Positions 8,022 to 19,400 of a stretch of DNA of 64,000 nucleotides are shown here, in pieces. Where the stretch lies: positions 999,916 through 1,063,915 of the forward strand of contig NZ_JACVOT010000001.1 in assembly GCF_018882285.1 (NCBI RefSeq), given 5' to 3'. Numbering within the stretch: position 1 is the first letter of the stretch; each line of letters opens with the position of its first letter. A program made the position numbers and the translations under genes. The notes below the pieces were generated by a model. It was not told the origin of the DNA and made no database searches. It saw only the letters and a list, made by a program, of their open reading frames with translations. This DNA comes from Polynucleobacter sp. AM-26B4. Its GTDB lineage: Bacteria > Pseudomonadota > Gammaproteobacteria > Burkholderiales > Burkholderiaceae.

Positions 8022-10877
8022 CTATTTCAATAAGGGGGCCAGGTATTTGCCAGTGTAGCTTTTTGCTACTTTAGCAACTTTTTCAGGGGTACCGACCGCA
8101 ATAATTTCACCGCCACCGCCGCCACCTTCTGGGCCCAAATCAATGATCCAGTCGGCTGTCTTGATGACATCTAAATTATGTTCAATGATAACAATGGTGT
8201 TGCCATGCTTTTTCAGGGTGTGAATCACCTTGAGCAAGAGTTGAATATCGTGGAAATGAAGACCGGTGGTGGGCTCATCCAAAATATACAAAGTTCTACC
8301 AGTATCTCGTTTTGAAAGTTCTAAGGAGAGCTTCACACGCTGCGCTTCACCCCCTGATAGGGTGGTGGCACTTTGTCCCAGTTTGACGTAACCCAAACCA
8401 ACATCGAGCAATGTTTTTAGTTTTCGTTTGACTGTTGGCACTGCTTCAAAGAATTCATGAGCTTGCTCAATGGTCATCGATAAAACTTCGTGAATATTTT
8501 TACCTTTGTAACGAATATCCAAAGTTTCGCGGTTGTAGCGTTTTCCGTGACACACATCACAAGGAACATAAACATCAGGTAAGAAGTGCATTTCAACTTT
8601 TAAGACGCCATCGCCTTCACATGTTTCGCAGCGACCACCTTTGACGTTGAATGAAAATCTCCCGGCTTCATAACCACGCTCACGAGCGGCTGGAACTCCA
8701 GCGAATAATTCTCTGATTGGTGTGAATAAACCAGTGTAGGTTGCAGGGTTTGATCTCGGTGTTCTGCCAATCGGAGATTGATCAACGTTGATCACTTTGT
8801 CAAAATGCTCTAGACCGATGATTTCTTTGTGTTGTGCTGGCTCTGCATTAGAGCCATAGAGATGCTGTGCAACGGCGTGGTGAAGGGTGTCGTTGATCAA
8901 AGTTGATTTGCCTGATCCAGATACACCTGTGACGCAGGTCAATAATCCCAAGGGGATTTCAACATCCACATTTTTAAGGTTGTTTCCTGTCGCACCTAAT
9001 ATTTTTAGAGAATGCTCTCCCACAGGAGTTCTGTTTTTAGGAACCTGAATGGCTTCTTTACCTGAAAGGTAAGCGCCTGTTAATGAATCTGGATTCGATT
9101 CAATTTCTTTTGGCGTGCCTTCTGCAATGATTTTGCCGCCATGTTCTCCAGCACCAGGGCCAATATCAATCACATGGTCAGAAGCTCTGATCATGTCTTC
9201 ATCGTGCTCAACCACCAAAACTGAATTACCTAAATCTCGCAGGTGCTTGAGCGTGCCAATGAGTCGGTCGTTGTCGCGTTGATGAAGACCGATGGATGGT
9301 TCATCCAAAACGTACATGACGCCAGTTAAACCCGAGCCAATTTGTGAGGCCAAGCGTATGCGTTGAGCTTCTCCTCCTGACAGGGTGTCGGCGCTTCTAT
9401 CTAGAGATAAATAATTCAAACCAACATCATTGAGAAAGCTGAGACGTGCACCGATTTCGGAAATAATTTTTCCTGCAATTTCTTTTTTGGCACCTTTTAA
9501 TTCCAAAGAGAGGAAGTAGTCGCGTGCTTGACCCAAAGGTAAGTTGCTGACTTCATAAATCGCGCGAGCTTGTTTGCCATCACCCACTTTGACGTTTCTG
9601 GCTTCAGTTCTTAGGCGCGTCCCTTCACAACTTGGGCATGGCTTGTTGTTTTGATATTTTGCAAGTTCTTCTCTCACGGTTGGCGAGTCAGTTTCTCTGT
9701 AGCGTCGCTCAAAGTTAGCCACAATGCCTTCGAAGGCGTGCTCTCGAATAACGACCTTGCCTTTTTCATTTAAATACTCAAAAGGAATATCTTGATTGTT
9801 TGATCCAAACAGCAAGAGTTCTTGGGCTTTTTTTGGTAACTCCTCAAATGGAGCTTCCAAGTCAAACTTGGCATGCTTGGCAAGGTTCTGTAGCAACCTG
9901 AAGTAAAACTGATTACGACGATCCCATCCCTTAATAGCCCCTGAGGCAAGAGATAGTTCAGGGTGCGCTACCACGCGCTTTGGATCAAAAAAGCTGATGT
10001 GGCCCAAACCATCGCAACTGGGGCAAGCGCCCATGGGGTTGTTGAATGAAAATAATCTTGGCTCTAATTCTTGTAAAGAGTAAGAGCAAATAGGACAGGC
10101 AAACTTACTTGAAAAAAGTTGCTCTTTTTCTGTGTCCATTTCAAGTGCGATTGCACGGCCATCAGCCAAGCGCAATGCTGTTTCAAAAGACTCAGCTAAG
10201 CGCTGCTGAATGTCTGCTTTTATTTTGATACGGTCTACCACCACATCAATCGTGTGCTTTTCGTTTTTAACTAACTTAGGTAACTCATCTACTTCGTAAA
10301 TTTTTGCTTTGTTGTGTAAAGCAGTGCCGCCACCTGAGCGAATTCGAAAACGCACAAAACCTTGTGCTTGCAAGTCTTCAAATAGATCGACGTGCTCGCC
10401 CTTTCTTTCGCTCACAACGGGCGCCAAGATCATTAGCTTGGTGTCTTCAGGCATTGACATGACTGCATCCACCATTTGTGAAACACTTTGAGCTTCTAGT
10501 GGTAGCTGATGTTCTGGGCAGTGAGGGGTTCCGGCGCGCGCAAAAAGTAAACGCAAATAATCATGTATTTCAGTCACGGTACCAACGGTGGAGCGGGGAT
10601 TGTGACTGGTGGCTTTTTGCTCTATTGATATAGCAGGAGATAAACCTTCGATAGAGTCAACGTCTGGCTTTTCCATCAATTGCAAAAATTGACGGGCATA
10701 GGCAGATAAAGACTCTACGTAGCGTCGTTGTCCTTCGGCATAAAGCGTATCAAAGGCCAAAGAACTTTTACCCGATCCAGATAAGCCAGTTAAGACAACC
10801 AATTGGTTTCTTGGAATATCAAGATTGATATTTTTAAGGTTATGGGTGCGAGCACCTCTGATTTTTATCGTATCCAT
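8022..10877 (-). CDS. uvrA: Excinuclease ABC subunit A
   Basis: DNA damage-recognition ATPase of nucleotide excision repair. The 951-residue protein has two ABC modules: Walker A GLSGSGKS near residue 31 and GVSGSGKS near 650, each with an LSGGEAQR signature. Two zinc-binding regions are visible (CPIC...CPSC and CETC...CDVC). Length is typical. It is divergent from the MFS gene with only 39 bp between starts. I see no CTGT-N8-ACAG LexA box in that gap, so SOS control is not evident. Confidence 0.98.
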   Translation of the reverse strand: MDTIKIRGARTHNLKNINLDIPRNQLVVLTGLSGSGKSSLAFDTLYAEGQRRYVESLSAYARQFLQLMEKPDVDSIEGLSPAISIEQKATSHNPRSTVGTVTEIHDYLRLLFARAGTPHCPEHQLPLEAQSVSQMVDAVMSMPEDTKLMILAPVVSERKGEHVDLFEDLQAQGFVRFRIRSGGGTALHNKAKIYEVDELPKLVKNEKHTIDVVVDRIKIKADIQQRLAESFETALRLADGRAIALEMDTEKEQLFSSKFACPICSYSLQELEPRLFSFNNPMGACPSCDGLGHISFFDPKRVVAHPELSLASGAIKGWDRRNQFYFRLLQNLAKHAKFDLEAPFEELPKKAQELLLFGSNNQDIPFEYLNEKGKVVIREHAFEGIVANFERRYRETDSPTVREELAKYQNNKPCPSCEGTRLRTEARNVKVGDGKQARAIYEVSNLPLGQARDYFLSLELKGAKKEIAGKIISEIGARLSFLNDVGLNYLSLDRSADTLSGGEAQRIRLASQIGSGLTGVMYVLDEPSIGLHQRDNDRLIGTLKHLRDLGNSVLVVEHDEDMIRASDHVIDIGPGAGEHGGKIIAEGTPKEIESNPDSLTGAYLSGKEAIQVPKNRTPVGEHSLKILGATGNNLKNVDVEIPLGLLTCVTGVSGSGKSTLINDTLHHAVAQHLYGSNAEPAQHKEIIGLEHFDKVINVDQSPIGRTPRSNPATYTGLFTPIRELFAGVPAARERGYEAGRFSFNVKGGRCETCEGDGVLKVEMHFLPDVYVPCDVCHGKRYNRETLDIRYKGKNIHEVLSMTIEQAHEFFEAVPTVKRKLKTLLDVGLGYVKLGQSATTLSGGEAQRVKLSLELSKRDTGRTLYILDEPTTGLHFHDIQLLLKVIHTLKKHGNTIVIIEHNLDVIKTADWIIDLGPEGGGGGGEIIAVGTPEKVAKVAKSYTGKYLAPLLK

Positions 10878-10916
10878 GATTTTTCTCTGCGTAACCAGTT
10901 AATATAGCTCTTCTTT

Positions 10917-12083
10917 ATGGAAAAAACAGAACTTCGCGCATCTTTGGCTTTGGCCGGCATTTTTGCCCTACGCATGTTGGGGCTGTTTTTAATCCTGCCA
11001 GTCTTTAGCATGCACGCCAAAGGCTTGCCAGGCGGTGATCAAGCCCTATTAGTGGGTTTAGCTTTAGGGGTCTACGGTCTTGTTCAGGCCTGCCTGCACA
11101 TACCACTAGGAATGCTCTCTGATAAATACGGTCGAAGACCAGTCGTTGTTGCTGGACTTTTACTGTTTGTTTTGGGGGCGGTAATAGCGGGTAGTCATGA
11201 TGATTTGATGTGGATCATCGTGGGACGAGCGATTCAAGGTGCTGGAGCTGTTTCAGCAGCAGTGACCGCATGGTTAGCAGATTTAACTAAGGAAGAAACT
11301 CGCACAAGAGCCATGGCCATGGTTGGCGGAAGCATCGCCCTGACATTTGCCATATCTTTGGTGTTGGCTTCTCCTCTTCATGAATCGATCGGTTTGGATG
11401 GCATGTTCTATCTGATGGCTATTTTGGGGATTGGGGCTATTTTGTTGGCCTTGTTCGTGGTGCCACAGCAAGAAAAGTCGAACACGCCATTCACAGCGAA
11501 GTTTTCTGATGTTTTCTTTAATGCTGATTTATTAAGATTGAACTTTGGGGTGTTTGCTTTGCATGCAGCCCAAATCGCATTGTTTTTGACCTTGCCTAGA
11601 TTGTTAGTCAAAGCCGATTTGCCTTTGGTTTCGCATTGGCATCTCTATTTGCCTGCTGTATTGATTTCTTTCGCTTGTATGGCACCCATCATCATGATGA
11701 GCGAGAGAAGAAAACGCATCAAGCCAGCCTTTATCTTCGGCATTCTTTCTATGATGGTTGCTCAGCTAATCATTGCTAGCTTTGACACCCTGCCAGCAAT
11801 TGCAACCGCAGTGCTGATTTATTTCATCGGTTTCAATATTTTGGAAGCGATGCAACCGTCTTTGGTTTCTCGTTGGGCTAGTCAAGCCAAAGGAACTGCT
11901 TTGGGCATCTACAACACCACTCAATCAATTGGCTTATTCATTGGCGGATTGGGCGGTGGCTGGTTATTGCAATGGGGTGGTGAATCAAGTGTTTTTTATG
12001 CTTGTGCAGCACTGATTTTTGCCTGGCTTATAATCGCTTTATCGATGAGAGAGTTGCCTTCAAAAGTTAACTCACCAACTTAA
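10917..12083 (+). CDS. MFS transporter, DHA1 family (YajR-like without C-terminal domain)
   Basis: A 388-residue major facilitator protein with about 12 hydrophobic segments. The loop between helices 2 and 3 carries the MFS motif [13 protein letters not shown], and [19 protein letters not shown] sequence marks helix 4. YajR relatives have an extra C-terminal ferredoxin-like domain, absent here. The substrate is unknown; drug or metabolite efflux would be typical. The same gene commonly sits between uvrA and ssb in Burkholderiales. The ATG at 10917 is chosen because the N-terminus [14 protein letters not shown] runs directly into helix 1. Confidence 0.9.
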   Translation: MEKTELRASLALAGIFALRMLGLFLILPVFSMHAKGLPGGDQALLVGLALGVYGLVQACLHIPLGMLSDKYGRRPVVVAGLLLFVLGAVIAGSHDDLMWIIVGRAIQGAGAVSAAVTAWLADLTKEETRTRAMAMVGGSIALTFAISLVLASPLHESIGLDGMFYLMAILGIGAILLALFVVPQQEKSNTPFTAKFSDVFFNADLLRLNFGVFALHAAQIALFLTLPRLLVKADLPLVSHWHLYLPAVLISFACMAPIIMMSERRKRIKPAFIFGILSMMVAQLIIASFDTLPAIATAVLIYFIGFNILEAMQPSLVSRWASQAKGTALGIYNTTQSIGLFIGGLGGGWLLQWGGESSVFYACAALIFAWLIIALSMRELPSKVNSPT

Positions 12084-12127
12084 TTCGATCAATTTCGGTA
12101 CAACAAACTTTTCTTCGGGAGACAAAA

Positions 12128-12583
12128 ATGGCATCAGTTAATAAAGTAATCATTGTGGGTAATGTTGGCCGTGATCCAGAAACTCGTCGCCTACCAAGTG
12201 GTGACGCAGTGACAAATATTTCAATTGCTACCACTGATCGTTACCGCGACAAGCAATCTGGCGAGATGCGTGAGAACACTGAATGGCATCGCGTTGCGTT
12301 TTTTGGCAAGGTGGCTGAGGTAGCAGAAAAATACCTCAAAAAAGGTTCACAGGTTTATGTAGAAGGCCGTTTAAGAACGCGCAAATGGACTGACCAAAGC
12401 GGTCAGGAAAAATACTCTACAGAAATCGTTGCTGAAACCATGCAAATGTTGGGTGGCAAAGCGCCTGGATCTTCTGATGGCGGTATGCCAAGCCAAGGTT
12501 CATCTGCTTCATCAGCGCCAAGATCATCTGCTCCGATGAGCAGCCCAAGTATCAGCGATATCGACGACGATATTCCGTTTTAA
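12128..12583 (+). CDS. ssb: Single-stranded DNA-binding protein
   Basis: A 151-residue protein with an N-terminal OB fold ([19 protein letters not shown] to [10 protein letters not shown], about 1-110), a Gly/Ser/Pro-rich linker, and the acidic tip DIDDDIPF that recruits repair and replication partners. GGGAG 6 bases before the ATG is a good Shine-Dalgarno. Its stop codon abuts the stop of the convergent queF gene with no spacer and no visible terminator. Close to uvrA, as in many Proteobacteria. Confidence 0.98.
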   Translation: MASVNKVIIVGNVGRDPETRRLPSGDAVTNISIATTDRYRDKQSGEMRENTEWHRVAFFGKVAEVAEKYLKKGSQVYVEGRLRTRKWTDQSGQEKYSTEIVAETMQMLGGKAPGSSDGGMPSQGSSASSAPRSSAPMSSPSISDIDDDIPF

Positions 12584-13417
12584 TTATTGACGTGAGTGGC
12601 GGACATTGTCTGGCCACTCAGCGTTGTAATCAGCTCTGAATGGATTGATATCAATGCCGCCTCTGCGTGTATATCGGGCGTAAACCGATAGCTTGCTAGG
12701 GCGGCATTTTTCTTTGATATCCATGAAGATTTTTTCAACGCAGTGCTCATGAAACTCATGATGCTCTCTAAAAGAAATCAAGTAGCGCAGTAAACCTTCT
12801 TCATCAATGGTTGGGCCAACATAGTTGATTTGAATGCTTGCCCAATCAGGTTGAGCAGTCACGGGGCAGTTAGAGCGCAATAGATGGCTGACCAATGATT
12901 CTTCAACGATGCCCAGGCTTGTGTCTGATGTGAGTAATGCAGCATCTGGTAACTGCTTGGGATCAATTTCTAAATCGAGTCGATCTAACAATTTTCCAGT
13001 CATCTCTTTCATGCCCTTGGCGCATTGCTGTTCTGGCGCATTTAATTGCACCGAAACACTTGCGCCAGCAGCTTTGGATAAATCATTTTTGAGCGTTTGA
13101 ATTAACTCTTCTGTGGATTGAAAGCAATGATTATTCAAGCTGTTGAGATATAGCTTCCACGATTTTGATTCAATGATGTTTGGTGAATTGGCTGGAACCA
13201 AGAAGGTCGCAATCGCAAGCTGAGGCTTTCCTTTGGCGTTCAACCAGCTGAGCTCGTAGGCGTTCCAAATATCAATACCAAAGAATGGTGGTTCAGTATT
13301 TTTAATTCCAATCTTTAGTCTGTTTTCGGTGCGTGAGATTGGAAACAGAAGCTCAGGACTGTATTGATTTGGGTTATCAGAGTTTTTGCCCAGCGGCGCT
13401 TGATCTAAGGTGCTCAT
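12584..13417 (-). CDS. queF: NADPH-dependent 7-cyano-7-deazaguanine reductase (long, two-lobed QueF)
   Basis: Reduces preQ0 to preQ1 in queuosine synthesis for tRNA. From the ATG at 13417 the protein has 277 residues, the length of the E. coli-type QueF. Catalytic Cys184 and the nearby Asp191 lie in [11 protein letters not shown]; the NADPH/substrate lobe has [11 protein letters not shown] near residue 83. A longer frame begins at 13471 but its 18 extra residues overlap the upstream gene and are not family-like. The gene starts 4 bp after the 5'-nucleotidase stop. Confidence 0.96.
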   Translation of the reverse strand: MSTLDQAPLGKNSDNPNQYSPELLFPISRTENRLKIGIKNTEPPFFGIDIWNAYELSWLNAKGKPQLAIATFLVPANSPNIIESKSWKLYLNSLNNHCFQSTEELIQTLKNDLSKAAGASVSVQLNAPEQQCAKGMKEMTGKLLDRLDLEIDPKQLPDAALLTSDTSLGIVEESLVSHLLRSNCPVTAQPDWASIQINYVGPTIDEEGLLRYLISFREHHEFHEHCVEKIFMDIKEKCRPSKLSVYARYTRRGGIDINPFRADYNAEWPDNVRHSRQ

Positions 13418-13421
13418 GTGT

Positions 13422-14333
13422 TTATTTGATTTGATTGGCAATGCCAGAAAGAACCTGACCTGTTGGCGCAACGTCAGAGGCTAGTTCGCAGTGCCCCAGT
13501 TGATCGTCAAAGAAAAAGTCAGGTTGAAATTCTTTTAAAAAATCTTTTTTGGCTAAACCACCAAGAAACATGGCTTCATCAACGGTGACGCCCCAAGCCA
13601 TCAAAGTTCTGATGGCTCTCTCGTGTGCGGGGGCTGAGCGAGCGGTGACCAAGGCAGTTCTGATCTTCATTGATTGACCAGACTTTTTGGCAGAGACTTG
13701 AAGACGATGCAGGGCTTCTAATAAAGGTTTAAATGGACCCGGTGGTAAGGGTGTTTCAACTTTGTGACTTTCATGTGCAACAAATGCATCAAGCCCCTTG
13801 GCTTGAAAAACTCTTTCAGCTTCATCTGAAAATAAAACAGCATCTCCGTCAAAAGCGATGCGTATTTCATCAGGATTGGATTCTGCCAGTTGCTTACTTT
13901 GAGGAAACACCATGGCTGCAGGAAACCCAGCATCCAATGTGGCGCGCACATCATCAGCGTTGGCTGATAAGAAAAGATTGGCCTGCAAAGATTTTAAGTA
14001 GTGATACGGTGCGCGACCTCGCGTGAAGACACCGCGCTCAATGGCTAGACCGGCATTTTTCGCAGAGCGAAAAACTCTCAAACCGCTCACTGGATCATTT
14101 CTAGAAAGAATCACGACTTCCACATTTTGTTGGCCGCCCTCATTAAAAGTCAGTAACTTCTTGACCAATGGGTAGGCAACACCTGGCTTCGCTGGCTGAT
14201 CAATTCTGTTCAATTGAAGTTGCATATAGGCGCTGTCATCACTCGCTTCAAAAATTTGATTTTCTTCTTCAAAATCAAATAAAGCTCGTGAGGAAATGGC
14301 GACAACTAATTTGCCTTCAAGTGAGAACGCCAT
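13422..14333 (-). CDS. 5'-nucleotidase (PF06189 / cN-I-like family)
   Basis: A 303-residue soluble protein of the family related to vertebrate cytosolic 5'-nucleotidase I. Visible features are [16 protein letters not shown] near the N-terminus, [14 protein letters not shown], the stretch [16 protein letters not shown] typical of the phosphatase core, and [23 protein letters not shown] near the end. It would dephosphorylate nucleoside monophosphates; substrate preference cannot be read from sequence. It lies between ilvA (2 bp) and queF (4 bp), so it is probably cotranscribed. Confidence 0.88.
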   Translation of the reverse strand: MAFSLEGKLVVAISSRALFDFEEENQIFEASDDSAYMQLQLNRIDQPAKPGVAYPLVKKLLTFNEGGQQNVEVVILSRNDPVSGLRVFRSAKNAGLAIERGVFTRGRAPYHYLKSLQANLFLSANADDVRATLDAGFPAAMVFPQSKQLAESNPDEIRIAFDGDAVLFSDEAERVFQAKGLDAFVAHESHKVETPLPPGPFKPLLEALHRLQVSAKKSGQSMKIRTALVTARSAPAHERAIRTLMAWGVTVDEAMFLGGLAKKDFLKEFQPDFFFDDQLGHCELASDVAPTGQVLSGIANQIK

Positions 14334-14335
14334 GC

Positions 14336-15856
14336 TTATGCCAAGAAAAGTTTATAAGCAGGGTTATCGCTTTCATCCCAGTGTGGGTAGCCAAGTCCTG
14401 CTAAAAATTTCTTCAATTCTTTTTTATCACTTGCGGGCACTTGCATACCAATCAAAATGCGCCCGTAATCTGCGCCATGATTTCGGTAGTGGAACAAGCT
14501 GATGTTCCAGTTGGGCGCCATACTGGTTAAGAATTTCATCAAAGCACCAGGCTTCTCTGGGAACTCAAAGCGATAAAGCAATTCGTTTTTTGCTAGCTGT
14601 GAACGTCCACCAACCATGTGGCGCAAGTGTGACTTGGCCAATTCGTCTTGAGTCAAATCAATGGTGTTGAAACCTGACTTAGTGAAGGATTTGGCGATGA
14701 CCGTGCTATCGGAAGCTTTTTGTGTGGCGATGCCAACGAAAATATGAGCTTGATCAGCATCGGCAATACGATAGTTAAATTCTGTGACATTGCGCTCACC
14801 CAAAAGTTCGCAGAAGCGCTTGAATGAACCGCGCTGCTCTGGAATGGTGACAGCAAAAACAGCTTCTTTGGATTCACCAACCTCGGCTCGTTCAGCAACG
14901 AAGCGGAGTCGATTGAAGTTGATGTTCGCACCGCAGGCAACTGCAACCAAAGTTTGGTTCTTGCATTTCTCGCGCTCCACGTATGCCTTCAGACCAGCCA
15001 GAGCAAGCGCTCCAGCAGGTTCTAGAATGCTGCGTGTATCTGTGAAGACATCATTGATGGCCGCACATATTGCGTCTGTATCAACAGTGATGATCTCATC
15101 AACCACTTGTTGGCAAAGTCTAAAAGTTTCTTTGCCAACCAATTTGACAGCGGTACCGTCAGAAAAAAGACCAACTTCTTTTAGCTCAACTCTGCGACCA
15201 GCCTCTAAAGATTTTTTCATGGCATCAGAGTCAACGGTTTGAACACCGATGACCTTGATTTCTGGACGAATGGCTTTGATATAGGCGCCAACTCCTGCAA
15301 TTAATCCACCGCCGCCGATGGCTAAGAAAATTGCATCGATAGGCTCTTGGTGTTGTTGCAGAATCTCCATGGCGATTGTTCCCTGGCCTGCAATGACATC
15401 TGGGTCATCAAAGGGGTGAACAAAAGTTAGTTGATGTTTCTTTTCAAGAGACAGGGCGTGTTGATAGGCATCGCTGTATGAATCGCCATGCAAAACAATT
15501 TTGACTGAGCTGCCGCCGCGAGCACTCACTGCATCAATTTTTACTTGTGGCGTGGTGGTGGGCATCACGATGATGGCTTTGCAGTTCAATTTTGCTGCAG
15601 CTAAAGCCACACCCTGGGCATGGTTGCCTGCTGATGCTGCAATGACCCCACGTTTTAGGTCGGCAGGGCTCAAGTGAGCCATTTTGTTATAGGCACCTCT
15701 TAACTTAAATGAAAAAACCGGTTGGTTATCTTCTCTTTTAAGTAAAACCTTGTTTTTAATGCGCTCAGAAAGGTGTGAAGCTAGTTCAAGCTCGGTTTCT
15801 CGGGCAACGTCATAGACCTTGGCGGTCAATATTTTTCGTAAATAATCTTTAGGCAT
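14336..15856 (-). CDS. ilvA: Threonine ammonia-lyase, biosynthetic
   Basis: PLP enzyme that deaminates threonine to 2-oxobutanoate, the first step to isoleucine. The PLP lysine is Lys51 in FSFKLRGAYNKM, and the glycine loop IGGGGLIAG that holds the cofactor phosphate is near residue 185. The C-terminal ~170 residues form the paired ACT-like regulatory domain (FAVTIPEQRGSFKRFCELLG; then LYRFEFPEKPGALMKFL), which binds isoleucine and valine. Length (506) is typical of the allosteric biosynthetic form. It is divergent from the YqaA-like gene, with 40 bp between starts. Confidence 0.97.
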   Translation of the reverse strand: MPKDYLRKILTAKVYDVARETELELASHLSERIKNKVLLKREDNQPVFSFKLRGAYNKMAHLSPADLKRGVIAASAGNHAQGVALAAAKLNCKAIIVMPTTTPQVKIDAVSARGGSSVKIVLHGDSYSDAYQHALSLEKKHQLTFVHPFDDPDVIAGQGTIAMEILQQHQEPIDAIFLAIGGGGLIAGVGAYIKAIRPEIKVIGVQTVDSDAMKKSLEAGRRVELKEVGLFSDGTAVKLVGKETFRLCQQVVDEIITVDTDAICAAINDVFTDTRSILEPAGALALAGLKAYVEREKCKNQTLVAVACGANINFNRLRFVAERAEVGESKEAVFAVTIPEQRGSFKRFCELLGERNVTEFNYRIADADQAHIFVGIATQKASDSTVIAKSFTKSGFNTIDLTQDELAKSHLRHMVGGRSQLAKNELLYRFEFPEKPGALMKFLTSMAPNWNISLFHYRNHGADYGRILIGMQVPASDKKELKKFLAGLGYPHWDESDNPAYKLFLA

Positions 15857-15882
15857 CCTGTGAGCGTATCACGGCAAAAGCC

Positions 15883-15896
15883 TAAAATGATCAAAC
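15883..15896 (+). promoter_or_regulatory. Possible -10 element of a near-leaderless YqaA-like transcript
   Basis: TAAAAT at 15883-15888 is 8 bases before the ATG, so transcription from it would start at or within 2 bases of the start codon. No good -35 is visible at 16-18 bp. Weak evidence. Confidence 0.25.
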
Positions 15897-16400
15897 ATGG
15901 ATACCAATTTACATAATTTTTTGGTTTGGCTTTCTCTGCCCACGGTGGGTTTGCCGGCTGTTTTTTCAATTTCATTTGTATCGGCAACCCTTTTGCCGCT
16001 GGGCTCAGAGCCGGTCTTATTTGGGTACATCAAATTAAATCCTGATATGTTCTGGCCTGCAGTTTTTGTGGCAACGATTGGTAATACCCTCGGGGGCATG
16101 CTGAATTGGTTGATGGGTTTTGGTGCCAATAAGGCTCATGAGAAGCTTTTAGGGCCTAGAGACCATAAATTATTGGGCTGGTTCGAGAAACTAGGTCCCC
16201 CGGCCCTCCTACTGTCTTGGTTACCCATCGTTGGGGACCCTCTGTGTGCGGTCGCCGGTTGGCTCAGGCTGCCATGGCTTTCATGCATGATTTACATGGC
16301 GATTGGCAAGTTTTTGCGTTATGTCACCATGACTTACGTTCTATTGCTGATCCCCGGGGAGTTTTGGACGACCATTGGCCGTTGGCTTGGTTTCCTTTGA
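15897..16400 (+). CDS. YqaA-like DedA/VTT family membrane protein
   Basis: A 167-residue inner-membrane protein with about four to five hydrophobic segments. The DedA/SNARE-associated (VTT) pattern is visible: a re-entrant LPLGSEPVLFGY region near residue 35, the glycine-rich GNTLGGMLNWLMG near 65, and PIVGDPLCAVAGWLRLPW near 110. DedA-family proteins include lipid flippases or scramblases and affect envelope integrity. The small YqaA branch is uncharacterised, so function is inferred. It stands alone between divergent ilvA and the large oxidoreductase gene. Confidence 0.88.
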   Translation: MDTNLHNFLVWLSLPTVGLPAVFSISFVSATLLPLGSEPVLFGYIKLNPDMFWPAVFVATIGNTLGGMLNWLMGFGANKAHEKLLGPRDHKLLGWFEKLGPPALLLSWLPIVGDPLCAVAGWLRLPWLSCMIYMAIGKFLRYVTMTYVLLLIPGEFWTTIGRWLGFL

Positions 16401-16423
16401 TGACCTTGCTCTATTTAAGGTCA
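16401..16423. repeat. Inverted repeat directly after the YqaA-like gene
   Basis: TGACCTT and AAGGTCA form a perfect 7-bp inverted repeat with a 9-bp A/T-rich spacer, beginning at the base after the stop codon. No T-tract follows, so it is a poor terminator. It lies 76 bp before the oxidoreductase start and could be an operator for that gene or a short hairpin. Confidence 0.35.
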
Positions 16424-16498
16424 CAAATGGCCTTAAGTAAGAATAAGGCGAAGATCTCGATAGTCCTTTAAAATGGCTTTTTAGTTAAAAGTGATGAT

Positions 16499-19400
16499 AT
16501 GAACGCACCTTTGCCACTCCACAGCATGACAGAGCATCCTCAAAATGCTCCTCGTTTGCGTGAGATACCCTATAACTACACATCTTTCTCAGATAGAGAG
16601 ATCGTTATCCGTTTATTGGGTGAAGAAGCTTGGCAAATTCTGGACGAACTAAGGTCTGGAAGAAAAACTGGGCGTTCAGCCAGAATGCTTTACGAAGTAT
16701 TGGGCGATATCTGGGTTGTTCAGCGCAATCCTTACCTGCAAGACGATCTTTTAGACAATCCTGGCCGTCGCAAGCAATTGATCGAGGCATTGCATCATCG
16801 CTTGAGAGAAGTTCAAAAGAGAATGACCACTGATTTGGCCGACAAGGTTGGTAAATTAGTTGATAGCGCCAAACTTGCTGTTGAACAATTCAACGCTGAG
16901 TTTGATCGTGTTTCAGTTTTGCGCAAACGTGTTCGTAAAGTTTTAGGTAAGTTCACTGCAGCTGACAATATTGCTTACGATGGTTTGGCTCGCGTTTCTC
17001 ACGTGACTGATGCAACTGACTGGCGTGTTGAATACCCATTCGTTGTTTTAACACCTGACACTGAAGAAGAAATTCCTAACCTGGTCAAAGGTTGTATAGA
17101 ACTTGGTTTGACCATCATTCCTCGTGGAGGTGGTACTGGATATACAGGCGGAGCAATTCCTTTATCTCCAATGTCAGCTGTAATCAATACAGAAAAGCTA
17201 GAAACTCTGGGCCCTGTAGAGATGATGCGTTTGCCTGGCTTGAGTGAAGAGGTTGCCACCATTTATTCTGGCGCCGGAGTGGTTACCAAGCGTGTTTCTG
17301 ATGCAGCAGATAAATCTGGCAATGTTTTTGCTGTAGATCCTACGTCTGCTGAAGCCAGCTGTATTGGTGGAAATATCGCCATGAATGCTGGTGGTAAAAA
17401 AGCTGTTTTGTGGGGCACTGCCCTTGATAACTTGGCGTCATGGAGAATGGTTGATCCTGACGGCAACTGGTTAGACATTGAGCGCATTGGTCACAACATG
17501 AGCAAGATTCATGATGTCGACTTTGCCACTTTCAAATTGGTTTGGTCAGATGGCTCATATGCTCCTGGTCAAAAAATCATCAAGACTGAAGAGTTGAAGA
17601 TTGTAGGTAAGACCTTCCGTAAAGAAGGCCTAGGTAAAGATGTGACTGATAAATTTTTATCAGGTTTGCCAGGTATTCAAAAAGAAGGTTGTGATGGCTT
17701 AATCACCAGTGCAAGATGGGTCTTGCATCGCATGCCGAAGCAAATTCGTACAGTTTGTTTGGAGTTCTTTGGTCAAGCACGTGATGCTATTCCAAGCATC
17801 GTTGAAATCAAAGCCTACTTGGATCAACAAACTAAACAAGGCGGTGCCATCTTGGCCGGCCTTGAGCATTTAGATGAGCGCTACTTGAAGGCTGTTGGCT
17901 ACGCTACCAAATCAAAGCGCAATGTTTTGCCAAAAATGGTTTTGATTGGCGACATCGTTGGTGATGATGAGAATGCTGTGGCAATGGCCGCCAGTGAAGT
18001 GATTCGCATGGCCAACACCAGGGTTGGTGAAGGTTTCGTTGCTGTGAGTGCAGAGGCTCGCAAGAAATTTTGGTTAGACCGCTCAAGAACTGCTGCTATT
18101 GCAAGACACACAAACGCATTCAAAGTGAATGAAGACGTTGTGATCCCACTTGATCGCATGGGTGAGTACACCGATGGTATTGAGCGCATCAACATTGAAC
18201 TGTCTTTGAAAAATAAACTTCAGCTTTTGAGCGAGCTTGAGTGTTTCCTTCAGCAAGGTAATTTGCCATTAGGTAAGTCAGAAGATGGTGATGTGCCTGA
18301 GGCCGATTTGCTTGAGGGTCGCGTTTCACAAGCTTTGCAATTAATTGCTTCAGTTAGAAAAGAGTGGTTGGGTTGGTCTCAGAATATGGATCAGCACTTT
18401 TCAGCCTTGCAAGATAGAAGTTTGCGCGCCTCATGGAAGCTTCAAGTCAGAGCTGAGTTAAGAAATATATTCAGTGGTGTTCCGTTCGAGCCTATCTTGA
18501 AAGAGTGCGAAGCAATCCATAAGAAGGTTCTTCGCAGTCGTGTATTCGTGGCTTTGCACATGCATGCTGGTGACGGTAACGTGCACACGAACATTCCTGT
18601 GAATTCTGATAATTACGACATGCTTCAAGATGCTCATCAATCCGTTGATCGCATCATGAAGTTGGCTAGATCCTTGAATGGTGTGATTTCAGGTGAGCAC
18701 GGTATTGGTATTACCAAGCTTGAATATCTAACAGAAGCTGAGATCAAAGACTTCAGATCTTATAAGTTGAGAATTGACCCAGAGGGCCGTTTCAATAAAG
18801 GCAAGTTAATGCAGGGCGCCGATTTGAGAAATGCCTACACGCCAAGTTTTGGATTGATGGGCCATGAATCTCTCATCATGCAGCAAAGTGATATTGGTGC
18901 GATTGCAACAAGCATCAAGGATTGCTTGCGCTGTGGAAAATGTAAGCCTGTTTGCGCGACGCACGTGCCACGCGCCAACTTGTTATACAGCCCACGTAAC
19001 AAAATTTTGGCTACATCATTATTGGTTGAAGCCTTCTTGTATGAAGAGCAAACAAGACGTGGTGTTTCCGTAAAACATTGGGAAGCCTTTGATGATGTCG
19101 CTGCGCACTGCACGGTTTGTCATAAGTGTTTGACTCCATGTCCTGTGAAGATTGACTTTGGTGATGTCACCATGAATATGCGTAACTTGTTGCGCAAGAT
19201 GGGGCAGAAGAAATTCAATCCAGGTGCAACGGCTGCCATGTTCTTCTTGAATGCCACCAATCCTGAAACGATTCAATTGACCAGAAAGTTAATGATCGAT
19301 TGGGGTTATAAAGCTCAGCGTTTGGCGCATGATTTATTGAAGAAGTTTGCCAAGGCGCAAACTGCTAAGCCTCGTTCAACTGTAACGAAGCCGCCAATCC

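Noticed and set aside
10878-10916. LexA/SOS box between uvrA and the MFS gene
   Set aside because: No CTGT-N8-ACAG pattern is present in the 39 bp; only a weak CTG...CAG resemblance.
13418-13471. Longer queF start at 13471
   Set aside because: It would run over the end of the 5'-nucleotidase gene; the ATG at 13417 gives the usual QueF length.
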